From positions 1 to 59,295 of the forward strand of contig JAVVEP010000019.1 in NCBI GenBank assembly GCA_032250735.1: a DNA stretch of 59,295 nucleotides. Reading direction: 5' to 3'. The position numbers were made by a program, and so were the translations under genes. The notes beneath the pieces were generated by a model that saw only the letters and a program-made list of their open reading frames with translations, was not told the origin of the DNA and made no database searches. Shown one piece after another: positions 43,480 to 51,880 of this stretch. Within the stretch, counting starts at the first letter, position 1; the number at the start of each line of letters is the position of its first letter. Source of the stretch: Gammaproteobacteria bacterium (GTDB lineage Bacteria; Pseudomonadota; Gammaproteobacteria; SZUA-152).

Positions 43480-44943
43480 CTAGGCGTAGGCGTCGAGCAT
43501 GCCCCTGCCCATCAACAGGACGTTCGACACTGTGGCCTGTTCGGTGAGGCTATCGACCTCGCTGGACCAGGTACCGGGTCGCGGTGCCGTATCGCCTTCC
43601 TCACCCTGCTGCTGACGCTGATCCGCAAAGGAGTGCTGGGAGATATTCGCATCCGCAAGGGTCAGCCCCTGCTGTTCAAACATTTCACGCAGCCGCGGCA
43701 GGGCGGCATCCAGCGCCTCCCGTGCCAGCGGGTTGGCGGCGGTAAAACTGACATTCAGCTGCTGCTCGTGGCCATAGGCAATGCGCACCTCAACCGGACC
43801 GAGACTGCGGGGGTGAAGTTGCAACTGCGCCTCCCGCAGCTCGCCCTGTGCCAGCCAGGCCACACGTTGCCCCAGCTCGTTCGCCCACCCCGCCTGCCCA
43901 ACCGGCGTAGAAACCGGCAGCGTCGGCATAAAACCGGCGCCCAGGCTACTGCTGCTACTCAAGGATGCTCCCAGGGGTAACAGACTACTAATGCCCTCGG
44001 CGCCACTGGCCGTGGGCAATGGGGTCACTGCGCTGAACGCCGCCGGCTGAGGCGCCACAAGGCGGCTGGCTGCGCCGGGTTCAAAACCCTTGGCGGACAC
44101 CGCCTGGGGTGTCATCCCCGCCCACTGCATGGCGGCCATCAGCCCGTTGGGTAAGGGTGCAAGGCCCGACTGTCGTGCGTTGAGGGCCGGGGAGGCCTCG
44201 GCCTGACCCGCCGCTACGGGCGCAACCCGCTGGCCCAGACCGGCCTCGTTCATCGCCAGCACCAGGGCCCGGTGGGCGGATTCGGAGACGGGTTGGGCCA
44301 GTAAGGCGGGGGTGATATTGAGCGCCTGCATCCGGCCGTTATCCGGCCGGGCATCCTGTTTCTCCGCCGCAAGCCCCTGGGGCGCGACCGGCAGGAATGG
44401 CCGTGCAAGACCCGCTGCGGTGTCCAGTGGTGCTAGCACGGCGGCGCCCGTCGGCTGGGCGGTCGGCAGCACCGTCTGCCCAGCCGGCAGCGTGCCAGAC
44501 AGCGTGTTAAGCAAACCGTCCGCGGCCAGCACCTCGGCAGTCGCCGGCGTCTCCAGGGAATCGGCCGTTGCCACCGTCGTCGGCTGGGCGCGTGGCGCAG
44601 ATTGCGTGATCGCCGCGAGTAAGGCCGCATCGGCGGCGAAGCCAGCGGACAACGGATCCTGAGGGGACACGGCCTCGTATGCATCCAGAAGCGGCAATGG
44701 GCTGCCAGCCACCGGCGCCGCAGTGCCGCTTTCCGGCACAGGCCGGGCCGCCTGCGCCGCTGCCGGGGCGGGCCGGGCAGCCCCTGGTGGAGGGGCTTGC
44801 GACGGCCCGGCAAGCCCCGCCTGCAGGCGTTCGCCCAGCAGACCGGAGAAACCCCCGGCGGCATCCGACGACACCGCGGCAGCCCCGCGCCCGGCGGGCA
44901 ATGCGGCATCTCTGGTATCGACAATAAAGGCCAGCTCAGTCAT
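43480..44943 (-). CDS. fliK: Flagellar hook-length control protein FliK
   Basis: A 487-residue secreted ruler that terminates hook growth by switching FlhB. Residues 1-350 are low-complexity Ala/Pro/Gly/Leu. The C-terminal Flg_hook domain shows QLQLHPRSLGPVEVRIAYGH and LPRLREMFEQQGLTLADANI. A Gln-rich tail follows. It has its own perfect sigma-54 promoter (45049-45064) and a leader of about 95 nt. It lies downstream of fliJ. A second FliK-like gene exists at 19455. Confidence 0.93.
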   Translation of the reverse strand: MTELAFIVDTRDAALPAGRGAAAVSSDAAGGFSGLLGERLQAGLAGPSQAPPPGAARPAPAAAQAARPVPESGTAAPVAGSPLPLLDAYEAVSPQDPLSAGFAADAALLAAITQSAPRAQPTTVATADSLETPATAEVLAADGLLNTLSGTLPAGQTVLPTAQPTGAAVLAPLDTAAGLARPFLPVAPQGLAAEKQDARPDNGRMQALNITPALLAQPVSESAHRALVLAMNEAGLGQRVAPVAAGQAEASPALNARQSGLAPLPNGLMAAMQWAGMTPQAVSAKGFEPGAASRLVAPQPAAFSAVTPLPTASGAEGISSLLPLGASLSSSSSLGAGFMPTLPVSTPVGQAGWANELGQRVAWLAQGELREAQLQLHPRSLGPVEVRIAYGHEQQLNVSFTAANPLAREALDAALPRLREMFEQQGLTLADANISQHSFADQRQQQGEEGDTAPRPGTWSSEVDSLTEQATVSNVLLMGRGMLDAYA

Positions 44944-45048
44944 CTTTTTTTACGGGTGAAAACGCAGTGTGTGCATCATGAATTATCTCAGCCTGGGTTA
45001 TTCGGCGAGCCTTTGATGAAGAATGTCGTTAAGGGCTCGACTAGATAT

Positions 45049-45064
45049 TGCAAGGAGCGTGCCA
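45049..45064 (-). promoter_or_regulatory. sigma-54 (-24/-12) promoter of fliK
   Basis: The minus strand reads TGGCACGCTCCTTGCA, a perfect match to the RpoN consensus TGGCACG-N4-TTGCW. It lies in the fliJ-fliK spacer. The transcript should start near 45038, about 95 nt before the fliK ATG. Confidence 0.85.
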
Positions 45065-45125
45065 GACAGGCAGGATGTGCGACAGGGACTATCGCGAGAG
45101 GAGCGAGTAGGAGGGAGAAAGGATA

Positions 45126-45557
45126 TTAGCGTTTGGTGTGCTGGGCGCGGTCATCCTGATCGCCCTGTTCTTTTCGGTCGGCGTCGCGCTGCTCATCGGC
45201 CTGGAAGCGGGCCACCACCGTATCCAGCATTTTCACCTTGCCGCGGTGGCTGAACCATTCGTGGCGCTGGCGTTCGACCAGCCTGCCCGCCTGCTCCACT
45301 GCCAGGCCCTGTTCCTTGATCGCCCGATCCAGCTTCACCAGAAAGGCCCGGTAATCCAGCATTTTCGCCGCCGACATGCCCATGGCGCCGGTCGCATGGA
45401 AGCGCTGGATATATTCTTCACGGTAATGCTCCAGCTCGGCCAGCCGCTGCTGGGCCTGGGTCAGCGCCGCCTGCGCCTCACCCAATGCCTGGGCGGCCTG
45501 CTGTTCGCGGTTTTCCGCCACCTTGACTACAGGTTCAAATCGTCGTGAGCGTTTCAT
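45126..45557 (-). CDS. fliJ: Flagellar export chaperone FliJ
   Basis: A 143-residue all-helical coiled-coil protein of the flagellar ATPase complex. It is rich in Gln, Ala, Glu and Arg (AAQALGEAQAALTQAQQRLA, LVERQRHEWFSHRGKVKML). FliJ acts as the stalk between the FliI ATPase and FlhA. Its usual upstream partner fliI is absent: a GGDEF-EAL gene lies there instead, and fliJ has its own sigma-54 promoter. The start ATG 45557 has a weak ribosome site. Confidence 0.87.
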   Translation of the reverse strand: MKRSRRFEPVVKVAENREQQAAQALGEAQAALTQAQQRLAELEHYREEYIQRFHATGAMGMSAAKMLDYRAFLVKLDRAIKEQGLAVEQAGRLVERQRHEWFSHRGKVKMLDTVVARFQADEQRDADRKEQGDQDDRAQHTKR

Positions 45558-45601
45558 GGTGATACCGATACTGCGTGATAGGAGCCAGGATAAGCAAACA
45601 G

Positions 45602-45617
45602 AGCAAATTGGATGCCA
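45602..45617 (-). promoter_or_regulatory. sigma-54 (-24/-12) promoter of fliJ
   Basis: The minus strand reads TGGCATCCAATTTGCT, matching TGGCA at -24 and TTGCT at -12 with correct spacing. The start codon lies 45 nt downstream, and the predicted leader is about 35 nt. Confidence 0.7.
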
Positions 45618-45710
45618 ATAACGATCATCTATTCAGGCGGGTGGAAATCCTGGCGGAAATGACAAAAGGAAAAAACCGACATGCGTGACATGCATTGGCG
45701 CCAGACTCAG

Positions 45711-48623
45711 CTACACCAGACGAATGACATTCGTCTCGGTCCGAAACAGAACATCATCGCCCAGCAGGCGCGGGACCCCAATGTAATAACCCTGGATAAA
45801 ATCCACCCCCATCTCTTTCAGAATACACTTGGCCTCATGGTTGTCGACAAACTCCGCCACCGTATACTTGCCCATGGCATGGGCAATGTCGTTCATCGAT
45901 CGCACCATGGCCAATTGCACGTTGTCGCGATGAATATCTCGCACAAACGAACCATCAATCTTCACAAAGTCCACCGGCAGATCCTTAAGATAGGCGAACG
46001 AGGAATAACCCACGCCAAAATCATCCAGCGCCGTCTGACAACCCATATTACGCAGCCGGGTCAGGAATTCGACCGCCGGGCCCAGATTGGCAATGGCAAC
46101 GGTTTCCGTTATTTCGAAGGTCAGCGCGGTCGGTGGCACGGCGTGGCGCTGCAAGGCATTGGTGATGGTCTCCAGCATGATGAAATCGCCCACCGATTCG
46201 GCGGAAAGGTTCACCGAAAAATGTAGCCGTGGATTTCGACGCAACTGTTCGCCCAGATACTGAATCGCGTGATTGACCACCCAGGTATCGACCGCACGCA
46301 TCAGGCCAAAACGCTCCGCAGAACCGATAAAGCCCGCGGGCAAAATCAGATTGCCGATCTCATCACGCATCCGCAGCAGGACTTCCTGACGAAAGACCTG
46401 GCCGCTGGATAATTCCATGATCGGCTGACAGGCCAGACAGAAATGGTCTTCCTCTATCGCCGTTTTGATCTTGTTTGCCCAGCCCATGTCTTCCGTCATC
46501 GCGGTCATGTTTTGTTTATCGACAGTGTCATAAACATGTACGCGGTTACGGCCGGAGCGTTTTGCCAGATGACAGGCAACATCCGCCCGCACCAGCAGAT
46601 CCTCCCGACTGGTGGGTTCCTGACCAAACAGAGTGACACCGATGGAACAACCGACCTGAATAACGGAACCCTCATATTTAAACACGTAATCGTCCAGTAA
46701 TTTGCGATGCGCCTCCGCCGCCTGCAAGACCTGCTGCTCCTCAATGTCATACAACAGAATGGCAAACTCATCACCACCCAGGCGCGCCAGCAGATCGCTT
46801 TTCCGATTACGCTGCTGCAACATCCCCGTCACTTCGATGAGGACCTGATCACCGGCCATATGGCCCAGGGTATCGTTGACGAACTTGAAGTTATCGAGAT
46901 CGATATACAACAGGGCAAAATTGCGTCGGCTACCGCGACGCACATTCTCCACCACACGATCCAGCTCCGACAGGAGATACTGGCGATTGTGTAGTCCGGT
47001 CAATGAATCGTGTTCCGCCATTTCACGCAAATGTTCCATCATCGCGATGCGGCTACCGACATCCTCAACAATGGCGATATACAGAAAGCGCCCCTCAATC
47101 ATCAGTCGATTGGCCTTGATAGACATCGGGAAACTGGTTCCATCCAGGCGCACGACACTCACCGTGGTCTCCTGACTCCCGTCTTCCAATACCGGGGATG
47201 CCAGCAGATCCAGAAAATCCTTATAGGCGCTATCCTGCGGGAATCGCACCAGGGTCATGATGGAGTTACCAATGGCCATTGTGGCGTCGCAGCCAAACAG
47301 TTTCTGCGCGGCATCATTAAAGGTCTCGACAATACCGTGTTCGTCGATGGTAATGATCCCCTCCGCCGCATTGTCCAGAATCGATTCCAGGCGAATCTGT
47401 CGTGAAGTGACCTGCCCCTGCATATGCCGAAAGGCATTCACCAGGGTAGTGGTTTCCTTGGTCGGCGCTCGCAGCAGCGGGGTATAGTTTTCGCCCCGAC
47501 CGGCGGCATCCAGCGCCTTTGAGACCTCGAGCAAAGGCTGACGAATCGAAAACTCAAACACCAGATAGGCAAGCACCAGTAACAACAACATGAAGCCAAC
47601 AAAGCCCCAGATAATAGTGGAGAGTGTGTCGGCGGTGTCCAGGGTTTTCAGCACATTTTCCTGGGCCAGACCATCGAGCTCTTCCTGCATCAGCGCGATG
47701 ATCCCCCATGCCTGATCGAGGATGGGACGAATGTTGTCGCGCAGCAGGGGCAGATCGGCACGCCAATCCCTGGAAGAATAGATCTTCTCCGCTTTCAGGA
47801 AGGCATGGTCATATTCCAGCTTTGATTCCAGCAAGGTGTTTAATGACTGGGACTGTTGAAAACCGAGTTTCCCGGCATTGTCGTATTCTTTCAGTTGGGT
47901 CAGCAAAACACCCACGCGCTGCGCGTACACCTCGCGATTGGTTTTGTTCTTTTTCATGCTGGTGTCTGGCTGGCCAAAAACGCCGGAACGATTGGCGATA
48001 AAAATGCGCACTGAACTGATTTGCTGTGCCCAGGTATAACGCAGGTCTTCCAGCAGGCGCAGCACCTGTTGTTGATCGGCAGAATCGGGATAGTCGGTGG
48101 CCTCGACCATCGACAGTTCAACAGCCTGGATAAAGCGTTGATTAGAGGGTAATAACTCATCGACCAGAATGGGCGCTGCAGAATAGCGTGTCTCGACATT
48201 TGACAACACCGCTAACAGATGCCTTGTCTCTTCATCCAGACGGTTGAGCACAAAATCCAGATTGGCCGCGAAATCGCCAAACTGCTGGTGGCGATTCACC
48301 ACATAATGTTCGGTAATCTTCTGCGACTGAAATTTGGTTTCCGCAATCCTCACCAACACCTTTCGATAGGTACTATCATCAAGCAATACGGGATATTGAT
48401 AGATGGCGCTTTCCGCCACCTGTAGTGAATCTTTCAGCGAGTTCAGCACCCAGCCAAGGTCACGATGGTCCTGCACCAATTGAGAACTGTCCTGTGAGGC
48501 GTTCTGCAACTGGGACTGGGTATAAAAAACGGCAGGCAGGGCCAGCCCAATGACAACCAGGGCCGCAAGCACAAAGCGCCAACGAATACTGGTACCCTGT
48601 GGTAAATTGAGATTAGATTCCAT
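45711..48623 (-). CDS. Membrane PAS-GGDEF-EAL cyclic-di-GMP protein
   Basis: A 970-residue signalling protein. Two membrane helices (about 15-35 and 336-358) frame a large, mostly helical periplasmic sensor domain. HAMP (about 359-410), PAS (about 415-520), GGDEF and EAL domains follow. The cyclase motif RLGGDEF is intact, with a product-inhibition RxxD (RKSD) five residues upstream. The phosphodiesterase motif is QEVLLR, with FSVNLSAES, FEITETVAI, ALDDFGVGYSS, VKIDGSFV and IQGYYIG all kept, so both activities look possible. Its position next to fliJ suggests motility control. It is divergent from rluE. Confidence 0.94.
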   Translation of the reverse strand: MESNLNLPQGTSIRWRFVLAALVVIGLALPAVFYTQSQLQNASQDSSQLVQDHRDLGWVLNSLKDSLQVAESAIYQYPVLLDDSTYRKVLVRIAETKFQSQKITEHYVVNRHQQFGDFAANLDFVLNRLDEETRHLLAVLSNVETRYSAAPILVDELLPSNQRFIQAVELSMVEATDYPDSADQQQVLRLLEDLRYTWAQQISSVRIFIANRSGVFGQPDTSMKKNKTNREVYAQRVGVLLTQLKEYDNAGKLGFQQSQSLNTLLESKLEYDHAFLKAEKIYSSRDWRADLPLLRDNIRPILDQAWGIIALMQEELDGLAQENVLKTLDTADTLSTIIWGFVGFMLLLLVLAYLVFEFSIRQPLLEVSKALDAAGRGENYTPLLRAPTKETTTLVNAFRHMQGQVTSRQIRLESILDNAAEGIITIDEHGIVETFNDAAQKLFGCDATMAIGNSIMTLVRFPQDSAYKDFLDLLASPVLEDGSQETTVSVVRLDGTSFPMSIKANRLMIEGRFLYIAIVEDVGSRIAMMEHLREMAEHDSLTGLHNRQYLLSELDRVVENVRRGSRRNFALLYIDLDNFKFVNDTLGHMAGDQVLIEVTGMLQQRNRKSDLLARLGGDEFAILLYDIEEQQVLQAAEAHRKLLDDYVFKYEGSVIQVGCSIGVTLFGQEPTSREDLLVRADVACHLAKRSGRNRVHVYDTVDKQNMTAMTEDMGWANKIKTAIEEDHFCLACQPIMELSSGQVFRQEVLLRMRDEIGNLILPAGFIGSAERFGLMRAVDTWVVNHAIQYLGEQLRRNPRLHFSVNLSAESVGDFIMLETITNALQRHAVPPTALTFEITETVAIANLGPAVEFLTRLRNMGCQTALDDFGVGYSSFAYLKDLPVDFVKIDGSFVRDIHRDNVQLAMVRSMNDIAHAMGKYTVAEFVDNHEAKCILKEMGVDFIQGYYIGVPRLLGDDVLFRTETNVIRLV

Positions 48624-48650
48624 ACTGACTGATCCAAAGCATCTCTATAT

Positions 48651-48672
48651 ATTGCCGCAGAATTGCCGCAGA
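48651..48672. repeat. 11-bp tandem repeat upstream of the GGDEF-EAL gene
   Basis: ATTGCCGCAGA occurs twice head to tail (48651-48661 and 48662-48672). A reversed relative, TTTGCGGCAA, lies at 48693-48702. The cluster sits 30-80 bp before the start codon and could bind a regulator. The 251-bp spacer up to rluE shows no gene. Confidence 0.65.
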
Positions 48673-48874
48673 ATAATTTTCATTATTAAGCACTTTGCGG
48701 CAACCTCATTGCGATCCGCCTACCTTCAACCACTGTTCACCAGGATGGGGACACGAAGACATGTATTTGTTTATAATGCTATTTTTACTTATTAGCCTTA
48801 TCGCAATAGCACCCCGGCCGGCCGGGTGCTACCACTGTCCCACTGTTTTCTAATTGTGTTTGAATGTCAACTAT

Positions 48875-49516
48875 ATGTTGTTGTTGCTAAACAAGCCGTT
48901 TAACGTCCTCTGCCAGTTCACGGACAGTGAAAGCCGCCAGACCCTGGCCGATTTTGTGAGCCTGCAGGGGGTCTATCCCGCAGGCCGGCTGGACCGTGAC
49001 AGCGAAGGCCTGGTGTTGTTGACCGACGATGGCGCCCTGCAGCACCGGATCAGCCACCCTCGCCACAAGCTGGAGAAAACCTACTGGGTACAGGTGGAGG
49101 GCATACCAGATGATACAGCCATCGCCGCCTTGTGCCACGGGGTCAGCCTAAATGACGGCATCACCGCGCCGGCCAAGGCGCGGCTCATCGCCGAGCCCGC
49201 ACTGTGGCCTCGCCAGCCACCGATACGAGTGCGCGCAGAGATCCCCACCCGCTGGCTGGAACTCACCATTACCGAGGGGCGCAATCGGCAGGTGCGCCGC
49301 ATGACCGCCGCCATCGGCCACCCTACCCTGCGCCTGATCCGCTGCAAAATCGGTCCCTGGTCCCTCGACGGCCTCGCCCCGGGCGAATGGCGGGAAGGGA
49401 AAATAGGCGAGGAATGGCGTACAATTCCCGAGCATGAGATGGACACCCCGCGTCACCGTAGCCGCCATAATCGAAGACCAGGGCCGATTCCTCGTGGTCG
49501 AGGAAAGGCACGCTGA
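48875..49516 (+). CDS. rluE: 23S rRNA pseudouridine synthase (RluE type)
   Basis: A 213-residue pseudouridine synthase of the RsuA/RluE family, without an S4 domain. The catalytic Asp lies in [20 protein letters not shown]. Other family stretches are [32 protein letters not shown] and LIRCKIGPW. RluE modifies U2457 of E. coli 23S rRNA. ATG 48875 ([15 protein letters not shown]) fits the family. Its last 83 bp overlap nudJ in another frame, giving an Arg-rich tail. The order rluE-nudJ-mnmA-hflD is as in E. coli. Confidence 0.93.
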   Translation: MLLLLNKPFNVLCQFTDSESRQTLADFVSLQGVYPAGRLDRDSEGLVLLTDDGALQHRISHPRHKLEKTYWVQVEGIPDDTAIAALCHGVSLNDGITAPAKARLIAEPALWPRQPPIRVRAEIPTRWLELTITEGRNRQVRRMTAAIGHPTLRLIRCKIGPWSLDGLAPGEWREGKIGEEWRTIPEHEMDTPRHRSRHNRRPGPIPRGRGKAR

Positions 49517-49880
49517 CAAAACGGTCGTCAACCAGCCTGCCGGGCAACTGGAAGCGGGAGAAAGCCTGCAGGAGGCGGTGATCCGCGAGACCCTCGAAGA
49601 GACCGCCTGGCAATTTCTGCCCGAGGCCATCACCGGCATCTATCGCTGGGTACACCCGGAGAATGGGCTGACCTTTCTGCGCGTCTGTTACAGCGGCTCG
49701 GCCAGCGGACACGACCCGGATCGGGTGCTGGATGAAGGCATCCTCGGCGCCCACTGGCTGAGTCGCGAGGAGCTATTGAAACAATCGCTGCGCAGCCCCA
49801 TGGTACTGCGCTGCATCGATGACTACCTGGCGGGCTACCGTTACCCCCTCTCGCTTTGCGACGACGTCATCAACCCCTGA
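49434..49880 (+). CDS. nudJ: Nudix phosphatase NudJ
   Basis: A 148-residue Nudix hydrolase acting on thiamin pyrimidine and nucleoside di/triphosphates in E. coli. The Nudix box is [20 protein letters not shown] (near residues 37-56) with the metal-binding Glu residues. The start ATG 49434 ([15 protein letters not shown]) lies within rluE. No strong ribosome site is seen, so translation may depend on the upstream gene. Confidence 0.93.
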   Translation: MRWTPRVTVAAIIEDQGRFLVVEERHADKTVVNQPAGQLEAGESLQEAVIRETLEETAWQFLPEAITGIYRWVHPENGLTFLRVCYSGSASGHDPDRVLDEGILGAHWLSREELLKQSLRSPMVLRCIDDYLAGYRYPLSLCDDVINP

Positions 49881-49913
49881 TACGACACTATTTATAACGA
49901 TACTCTCGATACT

Positions 49914-49964
49914 GTGAACCCAGCGACACCGTGAACCCAACGCCACCGTGAACACAAGCACACA
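49914..49964 (+). repeat. 17-bp triplicate spanning the mnmA start
   Basis: Three imperfect 17-bp units begin GTGAAC at 49914, 49931 and 49948 (the first two, GTGAACCCAGCGACACC and GTGAACCCAACGCCACC, differ at two bases). Only the third GTG is in the mnmA frame. A TGA at 49915 closes that frame upstream. Confidence 0.85.
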
Positions 49965-51066
49965 AGCCACGCCACAGCAGCATGCGCAACACGACCCGCA
50001 GCGGATCGTCGTGGGCATCTCCGGCGGCGTCGATTCATCGGTGACCGCCTGTTTGCTGCAGCAACAGGGGCACGAGGTGCAGGGCCTGTTCATGAAAAAC
50101 TGGGAAGAGGACGACGACAGTGAATATTGCAGCGCGGCCGTCGACCTGCAAGATGCCACGCAAATCTGCACGGCGCTCGGCATCCCCCTCCACACCCGCA
50201 ATTTCGCCAGCGAATACTGGGATAACGTGTTTCACTATTTCCTGGAAGAGTACCGCATCGGGCGCACCCCCAATCCCGATGTGCTGTGCAACAAAGAGAT
50301 CAAGTTCAAGGTGTTCCTGCAACAGGCGCTGGAATTAGGCGCCAGCCACATCGCCACCGGTCACTATGCCCGGGTGGCCTATCGCGACGGCTATTACCGC
50401 CTGCTCAAGGCCAGAGACAGCAACAAGGACCAGACCTATTTCCTGCACGCCCTCAATCAACAGCAACTGGAAAAGACCTGGTTCCCGCTGGGTGAGCTCA
50501 CCAAGCCCGAGGTGCGCCGCCTCGCCGAACAGGCTCGCTTCGCCAATCACGCCAAGAAAGACAGCACCGGCATCTGTTTTATCGGCGAACGAAAATTCAA
50601 GGATTTTCTCAGCCAGTATTTGCCAGCGCAGCCCGGTCCGATGCAGACCCCCGACGGCAAGCTCATGGGCCAGCACGATGGCCTGATGTACTACACCCTG
50701 GGCCAACGCCAGGGGCTGGGTATTGGCGGGGATCGAAACAGCAGTGGCGACCCCTGGTACGTGGTGGGAAAAAATCTGGCGGACAATATCCTTATCGTCG
50801 CCCAGGGTCACGACCACCCCCTGTTGTTCCGTAACCAACTCAGTGCCGACCAGCTCAACTGGATCAGTGAACCACCTCAGCAGCTGCCGTTTCGCTGCAC
50901 TGCAAAGACACGTTACCGCCAGGCTGACCAGCCCTGCACCATCACGCAACTGGACGCGCATCAGTGCCACGTTCACTTCGACGCGCCACAACGCGCCATT
51001 ACGCCGGGACAGTCTGTGGTGTTTTATCAGGCCGATGAATGTCTCGGCGGCGGGGTCATACAATAA
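49948..51066 (+). CDS. mnmA: tRNA 2-thiouridylase MnmA
   Basis: MnmA inserts sulfur at U34 of tRNA-Lys, -Glu and -Gln. The 372 residues show the PP-loop [31 protein letters not shown], the first catalytic Cys in [17 protein letters not shown], and the second Cys in [12 protein letters not shown]. The start is GTG 49948, the last of three 17-bp repeats, with no recognisable Shine-Dalgarno sequence. An in-frame TGA at 49915 excludes a longer form. hflD follows. Confidence 0.95.
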   Translation: MNTSTQATPQQHAQHDPQRIVVGISGGVDSSVTACLLQQQGHEVQGLFMKNWEEDDDSEYCSAAVDLQDATQICTALGIPLHTRNFASEYWDNVFHYFLEEYRIGRTPNPDVLCNKEIKFKVFLQQALELGASHIATGHYARVAYRDGYYRLLKARDSNKDQTYFLHALNQQQLEKTWFPLGELTKPEVRRLAEQARFANHAKKDSTGICFIGERKFKDFLSQYLPAQPGPMQTPDGKLMGQHDGLMYYTLGQRQGLGIGGDRNSSGDPWYVVGKNLADNILIVAQGHDHPLLFRNQLSADQLNWISEPPQQLPFRCTAKTRYRQADQPCTITQLDAHQCHVHFDAPQRAITPGQSVVFYQADECLGGGVIQ

Positions 51067-51119
51067 CCCGGCACCTTTTTTCTTGTGCTTAACCTATTAA
51101 TAGCGATTTAAAATCACCC

Positions 51120-51764
51120 ATGACCCATACCCTCACAGACCGAACCATTGCCCTTGCCGGAATATTTCAGGCTACACAGCTGGTGCAACAGATAGCCAAC
51201 ACCGGCAATGCCGACGAACAGGCGCTGGAGGCCTGCATCCAGAGCCTGTTTCGGATCAACGTCGATAAGGCCGAAGATGCCTATGGCAATAGCGACCGGC
51301 TGGCGATCGGATTGCGCACCCTCATCGAACAGCTGGGCGGACAGTCCGAGACCGAAGGCAAAAGCAGGGATCTATATATCTCGAAATATGCCGCCGGCAT
51401 CATGGTGCTGGAACGCCGGCTGACAAAAAATCCGGGCATGCTGGAAACCATCGGCAACGGTATCGAACGTGCCAGCAGCCAGGTCGAACATTTCTCACTG
51501 CTGCATGAAAACGTCATTGCCAACCTGGCGCACATTTACTCCCAGACCATCAGCACCATTAAACCGCGCATCATGGTGCAAGGCGAACACGTTTACATTT
51601 CAAACGCCAATCTGGCGAACCGGATTCGCGCCGTGCTATTAAGCGCGATTCGCTCTGCCGTGTTATGGCGACAATGTGGAGGCACACGCTGGCAGTTGCT
51701 GCTACAACGACGCGCCATTGTGCAAGAGGCGAAACGATTATTGGAAATGGCCAACGCAGACTGA
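51120..51764 (+). CDS. hflD: HflD family protein (lysogenization regulator homologue)
   Basis: A 214-residue helical protein. Family stretches are DRTIALAGIFQATQLVQQIA, LIEQLGGQ and YAAGIMVLERRL. In E. coli HflD is a membrane-associated protein that affects phage lambda lysogeny by binding CII; its cellular role is unclear. It lies between mnmA and purB in E. coli; here acnB comes between it and purB. A terminator follows. Confidence 0.92.
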   Translation: MTHTLTDRTIALAGIFQATQLVQQIANTGNADEQALEACIQSLFRINVDKAEDAYGNSDRLAIGLRTLIEQLGGQSETEGKSRDLYISKYAAGIMVLERRLTKNPGMLETIGNGIERASSQVEHFSLLHENVIANLAHIYSQTISTIKPRIMVQGEHVYISNANLANRIRAVLLSAIRSAVLWRQCGGTRWQLLLQRRAIVQEAKRLLEMANAD

Positions 51765-51817
51765 TCATCGTCCTGTGCATTGACCATGGCGCTCTCGGCG
51801 CTTACCAAATCCAACAA

Positions 51818-51856
51818 TAAAAAAGGCGCCCTTTCCATTCAAAAGGACGCCTTTGG
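51818..51856. terminator. Bidirectional terminator between hflD and acnB
   Basis: AAAAAAGGCGCCCTTT and AAAAGGACGCCTTT form a hairpin with one mismatch. It lies between the convergent hflD and acnB genes, 54 nt after the first stop and 25 nt after the other. Confidence 0.8.
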
Positions 51857-51880
51857 CAACAGGGAATTTTTTAATCCAGT

